Notes under the pieces: generated by a model
Database searches by the model: none
The model's input: only the letters and a program-made list of their open reading frames with translations
Told to the model about the DNA's origin: nothing
Made by a program: the position numbers and the translations under genes
Shown here: piece by piece, positions 56,083 through 64,000 of the stretch
How the letters are laid out: each line of letters begins with the position of its first letter
Numbering within the stretch: position 1 is the stretch's first letter
DNA from: JAWKWH01 sp965204295
Lineage (GTDB): Bacteria > Pseudomonadota > Alphaproteobacteria > Rhizobiales > Rhizobiaceae
Assembly (NCBI GenBank): GCA_965204295.1
Contig: OZ241973.1
Location: 2,542,001-2,606,000, forward strand
Direction of reading: 5' to 3'
DNA length: 64,000 nucleotides

Positions 56083-56795
56083 ATGCGCCGCGCCGACCGC
56101 CTGTTTCAAATTGTCCAGTACATGCGAGGCGGCCGGTTGGTCACGGCGCGGAAACTCGCGGAGCGGCTTGAAGTCTGCGAACGCACAATCTATCGCGACA
56201 TCGCGGATTTGCAATCGACGGGGGTGCCGATCGATGGCGAAGCCGGCATCGGATACATTCTGCGCCGGGGTTTCGATCTTCCGCCGCTGATGTTCACCGG
56301 TGACGAAGTCGCAGCTCTTGTCGCCGGCGCGCGCATGGTGAGGGCATGGTGAGGGCATGGGGTGGTGTGACAATGGCGCGCGCGGCGCTGGAAGCGCTGG
56401 TCAAGATCGAGGCGGTGCTGCCGGATTCCGAAAAAGCGCGCATCGAGCGCACTGAAATCCATGCTTCCGGCCTGACGATGTCGGAATCGGACCGCGAACG
56501 CCTCGACGCATTGAAACACGCCGTGGAAAATCGCGACGCGCTATCGGTCGCCTACACGGATCTCAAGGGTGCGCCAAGCAGCAGAAACATCAGACCTCTC
56601 GGCCTGTGGTTCTGGGGAAAAGTCTGGACCCTCGTCGCCTGGTGCGAGCTACGCAATGATTTTCGCGTATTCCGGCTTGACAGGATCAACGACATGAAGA
56701 TCACGGGAACGCGCTTCAAACCGGAGCAGGGCAGGCAACTCGTCGATTTCTATCGTCGGATGGAGGCGCGGGAATGCCCGGCGGGTGACGGTTGA
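56083..56795 (+). pseudogene. YafY-type WYL transcriptional regulator broken by an 11-bp duplication
   Basis: DeoR-like winged helix at the N-terminus (RRADRLFQIVQYMRGGRLV and LEVCERTIYRDIADLQ), followed by the WYL-type ligand domain (RNIRPLGLWFWGKVWTLVAW with FRVFRLDRINDM). The 11-bp unit atggtgagggc occurs twice in tandem at 56335 and 56346, which shifts the frame and stops translation at 56350. Removing one copy restores an uninterrupted frame of about 233 codons, so the lesion is very recent. The truncated product would keep only the DNA-binding domain. Confidence 0.92.
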
Positions 56796-57491
56796 TCAAC
56801 CCTCATCCTTGTTTGCATCGGGTGTCTTCAGCGATGACAGCCTGGCAAAAACCGCATCGGCGTCGAGTTCCTCTTCCGCTTTGACGTCCTGTCCGGTTGC
56901 CGTCACTTCGAGATTCTCGGTCTCGGAGGCCGGCAGCAGCGTGTCGCCCGCGGGTTCCGCGGCCGGGAGGTCACTTGAGGCTTTCTGCACCTCGAAATCC
57001 AGATCGATCTGCGAGCAAAGGCCAAGTGTGACCGGATCAAGCGGTTGCAGGTTGGACGAATTCCAGTGGGTGCGGTTGCGAATCTGGTCAATGGTCGATT
57101 TTGTCGTGCCGACCAGCCTGGAAATCTGCGCATCCTTTAATTCGGCGTGATTTCGCACCAGCCAAAGTATCGCATTCGGACGGTCCTGCCGTTTTGACAG
57201 AGGCGTGTAACGCGGGGCCTTGCGTCGGGTTTCGGGAACCTTGACCTTCGGTTCGGACAGTTTCAGCCTGCGGTTCGAATCGGCCTCTCCTGCCGCGATT
57301 TCGTCGCGGGTCAATTGACCTGTGATAATCGGATCCTGCCCCTTGATGCCCTGTGCGGCGTCACCGTCGGCAATCGCGGAAACCTCCAACGGATGCAGCT
57401 TGCAGAATTCGGCGATCTGATCGAAGGTCAGGGCGGTGTTGTCGACAAGCCATACGGCGGTCGCCTTTGGCATGAGCAGGGTGTTGGCCAT
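56796..57491 (-). CDS. DUF1013 family protein (TrcR-type cell cycle regulator)
   Basis: A 231-residue alphaproteobacterial protein: MANTLLMPKATAVWLVDNTA, the DQIAEFCKLHPLEVSAIADG helix and the SRLVGTTKSTIDQIRNRTHW segment that resembles a helix-turn-helix. The C-terminal 70 residues are acidic. ATG 57491 is chosen because relatives start here; the long upstream frame is not coding. It converges on the YafY-type gene with no gap between stops. Proteins of this family are annotated as cell cycle transcriptional regulators; role here inferred. Confidence 0.9.
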   Translation of the reverse strand: MANTLLMPKATAVWLVDNTALTFDQIAEFCKLHPLEVSAIADGDAAQGIKGQDPIITGQLTRDEIAAGEADSNRRLKLSEPKVKVPETRRKAPRYTPLSKRQDRPNAILWLVRNHAELKDAQISRLVGTTKSTIDQIRNRTHWNSSNLQPLDPVTLGLCSQIDLDFEVQKASSDLPAAEPAGDTLLPASETENLEVTATGQDVKAEEELDADAVFARLSSLKTPDANKDEG

Positions 57492-57666
57492 AGTGAAAAT
57501 CCTTCTCGCTCGCCCGCGTCCCTCGCGCGGGCGGTGGGTCGAACCACCGGTATCGGGAAATTGCCCGACTCTATAGCGGCAAATTCGCTCACGGGCAATG
57601 GGCTGACTTCGCCGGTCCGCAACATACGGATTCCGGTGCGCGCGCCAAAATTGCCCGGGAGTGAAA

Positions 57667-58488
57667 CTACCAGAAATCCGGCATGATCCTGGAAAGCCGC
57701 GGACCGATGCGCAGCGGGGAGACCTTCCGCGCAAGCCCGGTCCGGTCTGAAATCTCGACGGCCAGGCCACATATGGTCGCCGGGCCTGTCGCCGCCTCGA
57801 AACGACCCCTGACGACCTTCGACAGGAACCGGTTGAGCGGTTCCTCCTTGTCCATGCCGAGGGAAGAATCGTAGTCGCCGCACATGCCGGCATCCGACAG
57901 ATATCCGGTCCCGCCGTTCAAAATCTGGTGATCCGCCGTCGGGCAATGCGTGTGGGTGCCGACGACAAGGCTAGCGCGACCGTCGACGAAATGCGCGAAG
58001 CAGATTTTCTCCGACGTCGCTTCCGCATGAAAATCGATGATCGCCGCATCCGCCTGTTCGCCAAGAGGGCAGGCGGTCAACTCGCGCTCGCCGGCCTGAA
58101 ACGGATCGTCGAGTTCCGGGTGCATGAAGACACGTCCCATGATGCTGGCGACCATCACGCGCGCGCCGTTTTTCGCGACATAGACGCCGGAGCCCCGACC
58201 AGGCGTTCCCAGCGGATAGTTGACCGGCCGCAAGAACCGCTCTTCGCGGTCGGCGAATTCCAGCGCCTCGCGCTGATCCCACACATGGTTGCCGGTGGTG
58301 ATCACGTCGGCGCCGGCATCAATCGTCCGGTCGAAAATCGCCTTGGTGATGCCGAAACCGCCGGCGGCGTTCTCGCCATTGACGACGACGAAATCGAGAT
58401 TGAAATCGGACCTGAGGCCCGGCAGCCGGTCCCAGACAGCCATCCGCCCCGATCGCCCCACCATGTCGCCCAGAAACAGAAAACGCAT
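57667..58488 (-). CDS. YmdB-type metallophosphoesterase (TIGR00282)
   Basis: A 273-residue calcineurin-like phosphoesterase acting on 2',3'-cyclic nucleotides in characterised relatives. FLFLGDMVGRSGRMAV, VVVNGENAAGGFGIT, TTGNHVWDQREAL, IDFHAEATSEK and VVGTHTHCPTADHQIL give the metal ligands Asp, Asn and His. Intact and full length. It follows fau by 12 bp and precedes the DUF1013 gene, a conserved neighbourhood. Confidence 0.94.
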   Translation of the reverse strand: MRFLFLGDMVGRSGRMAVWDRLPGLRSDFNLDFVVVNGENAAGGFGITKAIFDRTIDAGADVITTGNHVWDQREALEFADREERFLRPVNYPLGTPGRGSGVYVAKNGARVMVASIMGRVFMHPELDDPFQAGERELTACPLGEQADAAIIDFHAEATSEKICFAHFVDGRASLVVGTHTHCPTADHQILNGGTGYLSDAGMCGDYDSSLGMDKEEPLNRFLSKVVRGRFEAATGPATICGLAVEISDRTGLARKVSPLRIGPRLSRIMPDFW

Positions 58489-58500
58489 CGCGCCCGTCTA

Positions 58501-59082
58501 TCAGGCGTTGTCGAAGCGGCGCAAGCCGGTCTCCGTCAAGACCGCGTGCAAGGGCGCATCATGGGATTCGGCGGGAACCCGGTCGACTTCCTGGCAACCA
58601 AACGCGATGCCGATCAGACGCGGGCCGGCGCCCCTGGCTTCAAGCTTCACTATCGCCCGATCGTAGTATCCCGCTCCGTAACCGATCCGATTGCCCGCGC
58701 GATCGAATGCGGCCAGCGGCGCCAGCATGATCCGGGGGTCCAGAACCTCCGCGTCGGGTCCGGGTCCGGCCGTCCCGAAGCCCATGGGAATCATCGCCGC
58801 GCCGCGAACCAGTTCCCGGAACACAATCGTGGTTTTGCCGGTGATCGCAGGCAGGCAAAGCCGCGCACCCTTCTCACGCAGCGCGAACATCAGCGGCCGG
58901 ATATCGACCTCCGAGCGGATCGGCCAGAAGCCGGAGACGACGGTTCCAGCATCAAATTCAATCTTGTCCGCGGCTTTGGCGAAACCAAGCGACGCCTCAA
59001 TGCGCCACTCCGGATCAAGCGCATCGCGGCGGGCGAGCGCTTCCGCGCGTATTCGCTTCTTTTCGACCCCGGGGTCCAGCAT
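58501..59082 (-). CDS. fau: 5-formyltetrahydrofolate cyclo-ligase
   Basis: A 193-residue ATP-dependent enzyme that returns 5-formyltetrahydrofolate to the active pool. KKRIRAEALARRDAL (ATP-binding Lys/Arg), VSGFWPIRSEVDIRPL, the VLDPRIMLAPLAAFDRAGNRIGYGAGYYDR signature in parts, and LIGIAFGCQEVDRVPAESHD are visible. ATG at 59082 gives the family length. It lies directly after the 6S RNA on the same strand, as in many proteobacteria, and may be read from 6S transcripts. Confidence 0.93.
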   Translation of the reverse strand: MLDPGVEKKRIRAEALARRDALDPEWRIEASLGFAKAADKIEFDAGTVVSGFWPIRSEVDIRPLMFALREKGARLCLPAITGKTTIVFRELVRGAAMIPMGFGTAGPGPDAEVLDPRIMLAPLAAFDRAGNRIGYGAGYYDRAIVKLEARGAGPRLIGIAFGCQEVDRVPAESHDAPLHAVLTETGLRRFDNA

Positions 59083-59111
59083 CGGCGAAAAAATCGGTTG
59101 AGGGTGAGAAT

Positions 59112-59275
59112 CTGGTCGGCGAACCATGAAGACCGGTGGAGATTTCGACCCCGGGAACCTACAATGTAGGTGGGCGCCGTGTGAAAGAACCCTCGAGTTC
59201 AATCAGGGACGGCTCCCTGAGAAGTCGCTAAGCCCCGGGAATACAACTCCTGCCGCGAAGCACAGAACGCCGGAG
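59112..59275 (-). ncRNA. ssrS: 6S RNA
   Basis: The location just upstream of fau on the same strand is the conserved place for 6S RNA in proteobacteria. The predicted fold fits: terminal stem CGGCG (59268-59272) with CGCCG (59117-59121); an inner CCCGGG-CCCGGG pairing; an apical hairpin CAGGGA-gccg-TCCCTG; and an open central region in between. A TATATA box stands just before the 5' end (59279-59284). 6S RNA binds the housekeeping RNA polymerase holoenzyme and mimics an open promoter. Exact ends are estimated; a search with a 6S covariance model was not possible. Confidence 0.7.
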
Positions 59276-59377
59276 GCGTATATAGTCCCGCGGACGCCCC
59301 CGCGCCAGCGGGAATTTGCGATTGCCCCGAAGGCCGGTCTGAATAGTGTCCGCCGCGTTGCAACATCCAGAGGCCGC

Positions 59378-60202
59378 ATGACCATTCAGTTCACCGGGAC
59401 CGATAGCTATGTGGCCGACAAGGATCTGATGGCTGCCGTCAACGCGGCGATCAGGCTGGAGCGTCCTCTGCCGGTAAAAGGCGAACCGGGCGGCGGCAAG
59501 ACCGAATTGGCCCGCTAGGTCGCGTCCGCGCTCGGATTGAAGCGGATCGAATGGCACGTCAAATCGACAACGAAGGCGCAGCAGGGGCTCTACGAATACG
59601 ATGCCGAGCCGGCTGCGCGACAGCCAGATCGGCGACGATCGCTTCAACGATATCCGCAACTACATCAAGCGCGGCAAACTGTGGGAGGCGTTCACGTCCG
59701 ACAGGAAAGTCGTGCTGCTTATAGACGAGGTCGACAAGGCGGACATCAAGTTTCCAAACGAATGGAATTCTTCGTTTACGAAACCGACGAGACCGTTCGG
59801 GCTAATCATCGGCCCATAGTCATCGTCACGTCGAACGACGAAAAGGATTTGCCGGACGCCTTTCTGCGCCGTTGCTTCTTTCACTACATCCGTTTCCCCG
59901 AGGCCGGGACGTTGTCCGGAATTATCGACGTTCATTATCCCGGCATCGAGAAGAAACCGATCGCCGCGACGCCGGCTTAATTCTATAAAATCCGCGAACA
60001 GCAAAGGCTGAAAAAGAAACCTTCGACTTCGGAAGCGCTTGATTGGATCAGGATGCTGGTGGCCGATGACATTTCGCCGGAGGATTTGCGCGCCGCCGCC
60101 GCTAACGCGCTTCCGCGCCTGCATGGCGCCCTGTTGAAAAACGAACAGGACGTACACTTGTTCGAGCGCCTGACGTTTCCGGCGAGACGGCAGGAGCGGT
60201 AA
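59378..60202 (+). pseudogene. Broken MoxR/CoxD-type AAA ATPase
   Basis: An AAA+ ATPase of the MoxR group, which together with VWA-domain partners inserts metals or activates enzymes such as CO dehydrogenase. Walker A GEPGGGKTELAR near residue 37, Walker B KVVLLIDEVDKAD, and sensor region PIVIVTSNDEKDLPDAFLRRC are present. Damage: TAG at 59516 just after Walker A, frame changes near 59600 and 59760 (loss of about seven residues after FPNE), and TAA at 59978. The C-terminal domain continues to 60202. ATG 59378 has AGAGG ahead. Its VWA partner lies at 62859. Confidence 0.9.
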
Positions 60203-60305
60203 GCGACCCTGTCCGGCCTGACGGATTGAACGACCGGCGGGGGCACGACGGCGGTGGACACGCAAGGATCGGCCGGACCGATCAGCGCGCCGGCGTCCGC
60301 CGTAC

Positions 60306-60334
60306 TTGCCTTGCGGGTCGACACGTCGTATCCT
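60306..60334 (+). promoter_or_regulatory. metA promoter
   Basis: TTGCCT and TATCCT separated by 17 bp; the expected transcription start is around 60341, precisely where the SAM-II riboswitch begins, which supports both calls. Confidence 0.55.
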
Positions 60335-60339
60335 GCTGG

Positions 60340-60395
60340 CCGTGGTGATTTGGCCGGCCGGCTTGCAGCCACATGAAACAAGTCGCTAAAAGGGC
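60340..60395 (+). ncRNA. SAM-II riboswitch
   Basis: The sequence carries the SAM-II core in order: CGTGGTGATTTG, a short variable loop, CGGCTTGCAGCCAC, a spacer with AAAC, then AAGTCGCTAAAAGGG. These give the H-type pseudoknot that binds S-adenosylmethionine. It ends about 70 bp ahead of metA and should shut off metA expression when SAM is abundant. SAM-II elements are characteristic of Alphaproteobacteria, usually before metA or metZ/metC. Confidence 0.93.
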
Positions 60396-60465
60396 CGCGG
60401 GGCAGACCCGATCCGGACCGGTTGGCGGCTTATCCGCGAGCCGGTTTTGTTTTTGGAGCGAACCG

Positions 60466-61407
60466 ATGCCGATCCGTATCCCCGACCGTCTGCCCGCGCG
60501 CGACATTCTTGTTCGCGAGGGTGTGAATGTAATGGATGAGTCCGTCGCCATTCGCCAGGACATACGTCCGCTCCGGATCGGGCTGCTGAACCTGATGCCC
60601 GACAAGATCGCGACCGAGACACAAATCGCCCGGCTGGTCGGCTCGACGCCGCTGCAGGTCGAGATGACGCTGGTCCGCATCGGTTCGCATCGGGCCAGGA
60701 ACACGGCGGAAGACCATCTGATCAACTTTTATCACACATGGGATGAGATCAGGGATCGCAAATTCGACGGCTTCATCGTCACCGGCGCGCCGATTGAGAC
60801 GTTGCCGTTCGAGGAGGTGACCTATTGGAAGGAACTGCGGGCCATCCTCGACTGGACCAAAACCCATGTCCATTCGTCGCTCTTTGTCTGTTGGGGAGCG
60901 ATGGCGGCCGCCTATCATTTTCATGGCGTCCCGAAACATCGGCTCGATGAAAAGGCATTCGGCGTCTACCGGCACCGCAATCTCAATCCGGCCTCACCCT
61001 ACCTCACCGGATTTTCTGACGATTTTCTGATTTCGGTATCGCGGTGGACCGAAGTCCGGCGCGAAGACATCAAACCCGGGCACGGGCTGGAAGTGCTGAT
61101 GGAATCCGATGAGACCGGCCTCTGTCTGCTGGCAGAGGACCATTGCAATCGCCTCTATATATTCAATCACGTCGAATATGATTCCGGCTCGCTCGCGGCC
61201 GAGTATTTTCGCGACGTGAAAGCCGGTGCGCCGATCAAACTGCCGGCAAACTACTTTCCGGACGACAATCCTGAAAACGAACCGCAAAACCGTTGGCGCA
61301 GCCATGCCTTCCTGCTGTTCGGCAACTGGATCAACCGGACCTATCAAACGACGCCGTTCGACATTCGGGACATCGGCGAACCGCACCTGCCGGAGGTCGC
61401 CGAATGA
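60466..61407 (+). CDS. metA: Homoserine O-acetyl/succinyltransferase
   Basis: A 313-residue enzyme that activates homoserine for methionine synthesis. PLRIGLLNLMPDKIATETQ, FDGFIVTGAPIETLPFEEV, the catalytic Cys in HSSLFVCWGAMAAAYHFHG and the His/Glu pair in NHVEYD are visible. ATG 60466 with GGAG upstream; the longer frame reads through the riboswitch and is rejected. The choice between acetyl and succinyl donor cannot be fixed from sequence by eye. A GNAT gene overlaps its stop by 4 bp. Confidence 0.95.
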   Translation: MPIRIPDRLPARDILVREGVNVMDESVAIRQDIRPLRIGLLNLMPDKIATETQIARLVGSTPLQVEMTLVRIGSHRARNTAEDHLINFYHTWDEIRDRKFDGFIVTGAPIETLPFEEVTYWKELRAILDWTKTHVHSSLFVCWGAMAAAYHFHGVPKHRLDEKAFGVYRHRNLNPASPYLTGFSDDFLISVSRWTEVRREDIKPGHGLEVLMESDETGLCLLAEDHCNRLYIFNHVEYDSGSLAAEYFRDVKAGAPIKLPANYFPDDNPENEPQNRWRSHAFLLFGNWINRTYQTTPFDIRDIGEPHLPEVAE

Positions 61408-61851
61408 GCGTCGAGATTACCGTTCGACCGCTTGAAGCCTCCGACGAGGCGGAGTGGAGGAGCCTGTGGACGGCTTCTGGAATTTTACGAATCGAGCGTT
61501 GCGGAAGAAGTTTACCGCTCGTCCTTCGATCGAATGCTGGCCGGCAATGCCGGTGCGGAAAATGAATTCCGCGGCCTGATCGCCGAGGTCGGCGGCAAGC
61601 CGATCGGCCTGGCGCACTACCTGTTTCACCGTCATGGCTGGCGAATCGAGAATGTCTGCTGTCTGCAGGATCTGTATGCCGATCCGAATGTGCGCGGCGC
61701 TGTCCGGGCCTTGATTGAGGCAGTCTATCAAAAGGCCGATGATGCGGGTTGCCCGGCGATTTACTGGCTGACGCAGGAATTCAACCGCACCGCCCGCCGG
61801 TTGTATGATCGCATCGCCGTCAGAACGCCGTTTATCCTGTACAGGCGGTGA
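61404..61851 (+). pseudogene. Frameshifted GNAT acetyltransferase
   Basis: An acetyltransferase of about 150 residues coupled to metA by an ATGA overlap. The first 22 residues (VEITVRPLEASDEAEWRSLW) and the remainder, from LEFYESSVAEEVYRSSFDR on, lie in different frames because about 2 bases are missing near 61478. The acetyl-CoA region CCLQDLYADPNVRGAVRALI and the C-terminal IYWLTQEFNRTARRLYDRI are intact. The native product would be only 53 residues. Substrate unknown. Confidence 0.88.
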
Positions 61852-61907
61852 ATTTCGGCGCCTTGTTCGACCGAACGCCAATGGCCGCACCGGTTTAGCG
61901 CCGGATA

Positions 61908-62762
61908 CTATTCCTCCCGCACCAAACGGAAGCCGATCAGTATGTGTTTGATATTGCTTGGTCTTTGGTGACGCTCGGCGGGCCGGCAAACGCCGCACCC
62001 CTTGTCGTCCCACGACCCACCCTTGACATAATGGCGCCCCTCGCGCGGGCTGTCGGAGACCCATTCGAACACTTGGCCGGCCGCATCCATGACGCCAAAC
62101 GGGCTGGCGCCTTCGTCAAACCCGCCAACCGGAACCGTATCGAACGGACCGGAATCATGGCTGTTGAGAAGACTTTCGTTCCACTCGTCGCCCCAGGAGA
62201 ATATGCGCCCGTCGGCACCGCGCATCGCCTTTTCCCATTCGAGCTCCGTGGCAAGCCGCCACGTCGCGCCAGTCCTTTCGGACAACCACCGCGCATAGGT
62301 CGATACGTCGGCAATCGTCACCATGGTCACCGGATGATCGCCTCTGCCTTCCGGCATCTCGCCGCCATGCCACTGGAATTTGAGCGTTCGTTCGTAGGGA
62401 TGAACCAGGCGGTAGGACTTCCAGGTCTCCGGATCTACCTCCGGCGCGGGATGACCAGTTTCGCCGACAAAAATCGCGTAGTCCGCGTTCGTCACCGGAT
62501 TGACCATGATGTCGAACGCGGGCGTTTCGCGGGTGGCGCGCGGCAATTCGTCTTCGTACCATTTGTTTTTTCTGGTTACTGAATGGCCATAGGCCGTTTC
62601 GTCGAGCGTATAGGCATATTCCCTCTCGCCGCGGTCCGACCCGCTGATGAAGGGACCCGCCGGAACGGGAACGGTTTCCGGAACCGGATTCGTGGCTTGC
62701 GATCCAGTCGCCATGGCGGCCATGAGGCACAGGACAAGGGCCGTTCGCGCTACCGGTTTCAT
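61908..62762 (-). CDS. SUMF1/formylglycine-generating-enzyme domain protein, exported
   Basis: A 284-residue protein with a signal peptide (RTALVLCLMAAMATGSQA) and a complete SUMF1 fold: VPVPAGPFISGSDRGERE at the start, MVNPVTNADYAIFVGETG, WRLATELEWEKAMRGADGR, FGVMDAAGQVFEWVSDS, then GGSWDDKGCGVCRPAERH and HILIGFRLVREE. No clear pair of copper-binding Cys as in true FGE is obvious, so it is probably a C-type-lectin-like relative. ATG 62762 suits the signal peptide; 62786 is possible. It is antisense between metA/GNAT and the VWA gene. Confidence 0.88.
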   Translation of the reverse strand: MKPVARTALVLCLMAAMATGSQATNPVPETVPVPAGPFISGSDRGEREYAYTLDETAYGHSVTRKNKWYEDELPRATRETPAFDIMVNPVTNADYAIFVGETGHPAPEVDPETWKSYRLVHPYERTLKFQWHGGEMPEGRGDHPVTMVTIADVSTYARWLSERTGATWRLATELEWEKAMRGADGRIFSWGDEWNESLLNSHDSGPFDTVPVGGFDEGASPFGVMDAAGQVFEWVSDSPREGRHYVKGGSWDDKGCGVCRPAERHQRPSNIKHILIGFRLVREE

Positions 62763-62858
62763 GGCCGCCAGATGTAGGGCAGTCATCGCGCCGGGCTGAA
62801 TCAATTTCGCGTGTGCCGCGGGCTGACAATGATATCGGAACCGCCTAGGCTGCCGCCG

Positions 62859-63894
62859 ATGTTCATTCCGCTCTTCCTCGAACTGAAAGCCGCGCGCATC
62901 CCCGTTTCGCTGCGGGAGTATCTGACTGTGCTGAAAGGTATGGAAGTCGATCTCGTCACCTATGACATCGAAGGGTTCTACTTCCTCGCCCGTTCGGCCA
63001 TGGTGAAGGATGAGCGCCATATCGACCGGTTCGAAAAGCTGATGGAAATGCTCGAAAAGCGCCTGCAAGAACAGAAGGGCCGGCATCAGGGCGGTTCCAA
63101 ATGGACCGGCACTGCGGCAACCTCACCTTTCGGCGCTTACGGCTACAATCCGGAATGTGTCCGCATCGGTCAACACGAATCGCGCCACCGTCGCGCGGTC
63201 AAGGTCTTGGACAGGCGGGAGTTCAGAAACTTCGACGATTCGGTGGAATTTGGCACACGCAACATCAAGGTGGCGCTGAAACGGCTGCGCCGATAGGTGC
63301 GTGAAGGAGCAGATGAAGAACTTGATCTCGGCGGCACGATCAAATCCACGGCGGAGCATGGCTATTTTGACGTCCGCACCCGGCCCCGAGCGGCGCAACG
63401 CCGTCAAAATATTGATATTTTTCGATGTCGGCGGGTCGATGGACGACCACGTTCGCACCGTCGAGGAATTGTTTTCGGCGGCGCGTGCGGAATTCCGCCA
63501 GCTTGAGTATTTTTACTTCCACAACTGTTTGTACGAGCGGGTCTGGAAGGACAATCGGCGCCGGCATTCGCAAGCCATCTCCACATTCGACGTGCTGCAC
63601 AAATACGGGCGCGATTACAAGGTGATTTCTGTCGGTGACGCCTCAATGAGTCCGCACGAGATCGCGTATCGGGGCGGTTCGGTAGAGCACTGGAATCCGG
63701 AACCCGGCATTCTGTGGCTGCAACGCGCGCTTGATCAGTGGCCAAATGCGATCTGGATCAATCCCGCACGAAAGCGGCATTGGAACTACACCCACTTGAT
63801 CGGTATAATTCGCGACATGTTTTCCGGGCGCATGTATCAGCTGACGCTGAAGGGGCCTGAAGCGGCGACCGGGGAATTGAGCCGGACACACTGA
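62859..63894 (+). pseudogene. Broken VWA-domain protein (CoxE type)
   Basis: The partner of MoxR-type ATPases. The N-terminus FIPLFLELKAARIPVSLREYL and the middle KGRHQGGSKWTGTAATSPFG through RNIKVALKRLRR are in frame, but a deletion of roughly 50 or more residues follows HIDRF. TAG near 63295 and a 1-nt C insertion near 63385 break the rest. The VWA domain itself, with the metal-site motif FFDVGGSMDDHVRTVEEL and FVGDASMSP-like text, is readable in the third frame to 63894. Both members of the ATPase/VWA pair are thus inactivated. Confidence 0.9.
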
Positions 63895-63923
63895 CCGGCG
63901 GCCTGCCGGCCCGGCCCGGACTT

Positions 63924-64000
63924 TCAGAAATGATCGCGTTTCGCCGGCGTACCGGCAAGCGGACCGGACTTGCGCGCCTTGTCGACGAGGCCGCCTTGTC
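63924..64000 (-). CDS. Possible C-terminus of an unidentified gene, cut by window end
   Basis: A minus-strand open frame enters from the right edge and ends with GPLAGTPAKRDHF and TGA at 63924. Only 25 residues are visible; no family can be named, and it may be non-coding. Confidence 0.25.
   Translation of the reverse strand, partial: QGGLVDKARKSGPLAGTPAKRDHF

Noticed and set aside
60373..60465. Longer start for metA
   Set aside because: It would translate through the SAM-II riboswitch; the ATG at 60466 has its own GGAG and matches the family start.

Overview
The window is from an alphaproteobacterium, most likely of the order Hyphomicrobiales (Rhizobiales). Support: a C4-pathway 5-aminolevulinate synthase (hemA); a lipid A/Kdo block lpxK - waaA - DUF374 - DUF4170 - cysQ - pmbA next to a DUF2093 gene; a DUF1013 (TrcR-type) gene followed by a YmdB-type phosphoesterase, fau and a 6S RNA; a SAM-II riboswitch in front of metA; a groESL operon with CIRCE and a heat-shock-type promoter; and TRAP transport and PHB depolymerase genes. 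Most genes are GC-rich (about 60 percent). A few islands are clearly lower: the duplicated lipoprotein genes, the restriction-modification genes and a patch inside ileS.

Layout. 1-2057: C-terminally cut sodium-symporter/PAS sensor kinase. 2288-4181: IS630 remnant and a 741-bp tandem duplication carrying two paralogous lipoprotein genes beside hemA. 5778-9075: galE, a MATE pump, a lyxose-isomerase-like gene. 9261-13648: a ruined peptide ABC transporter operon. 14201-21349: rpoH, DUF2093 and the lipid A/Kdo cluster. 21484-25821: a Kef-type antiporter, a second MATE pump, a TauD-like dioxygenase. 25855-31908: a minus-strand run with a patatin and four broken genes (flavin hydroxylase, extradiol dioxygenase, two M16 peptidases). 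31987-43191: rsmD, an RluB-type synthase, tadA, an FAD oxidoreductase, a lipoprotein, ileS, two short-chain dehydrogenases, ribF and a HAD phosphatase. 43546-45024: a type II restriction-modification pair, each gene carrying one nonsense codon. 45081-50355: groESL and a TRAP transporter. 50673-57491: transglutaminase-like peptidase, PHB depolymerase, pyrF, an FMN reductase, an SDR, a VOC protein, a broken YafY-type regulator and DUF1013. 57667-64000: YmdB phosphoesterase, fau, 6S RNA, a broken MoxR-type ATPase, SAM-II/metA, a broken GNAT gene, a SUMF1 protein and a broken VWA gene.

The main biological signal is selective decay. Core genes (translation, lipid A, heme, chaperones, methionine, pyrimidine, folate) look intact. 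Transport, aromatic catabolism, peptidase, restriction, regulator and metallochaperone loci carry nonsense codons, 1-2 nt indels, small deletions or an 11-bp tandem duplication, while the rest of their reading frames remains recognisable. That pattern fits recent relaxed selection, for example a host-associated or bottlenecked lineage. Stop reassignment does not fit, because intact genes here end with TAG, TAA and TGA alike. Two structural oddities stand out: the tandem duplication that copied the 3' end of hemA at a 6-nt microhomology, and ileS, which carries an in-frame palindromic element beside an AT-rich patch.
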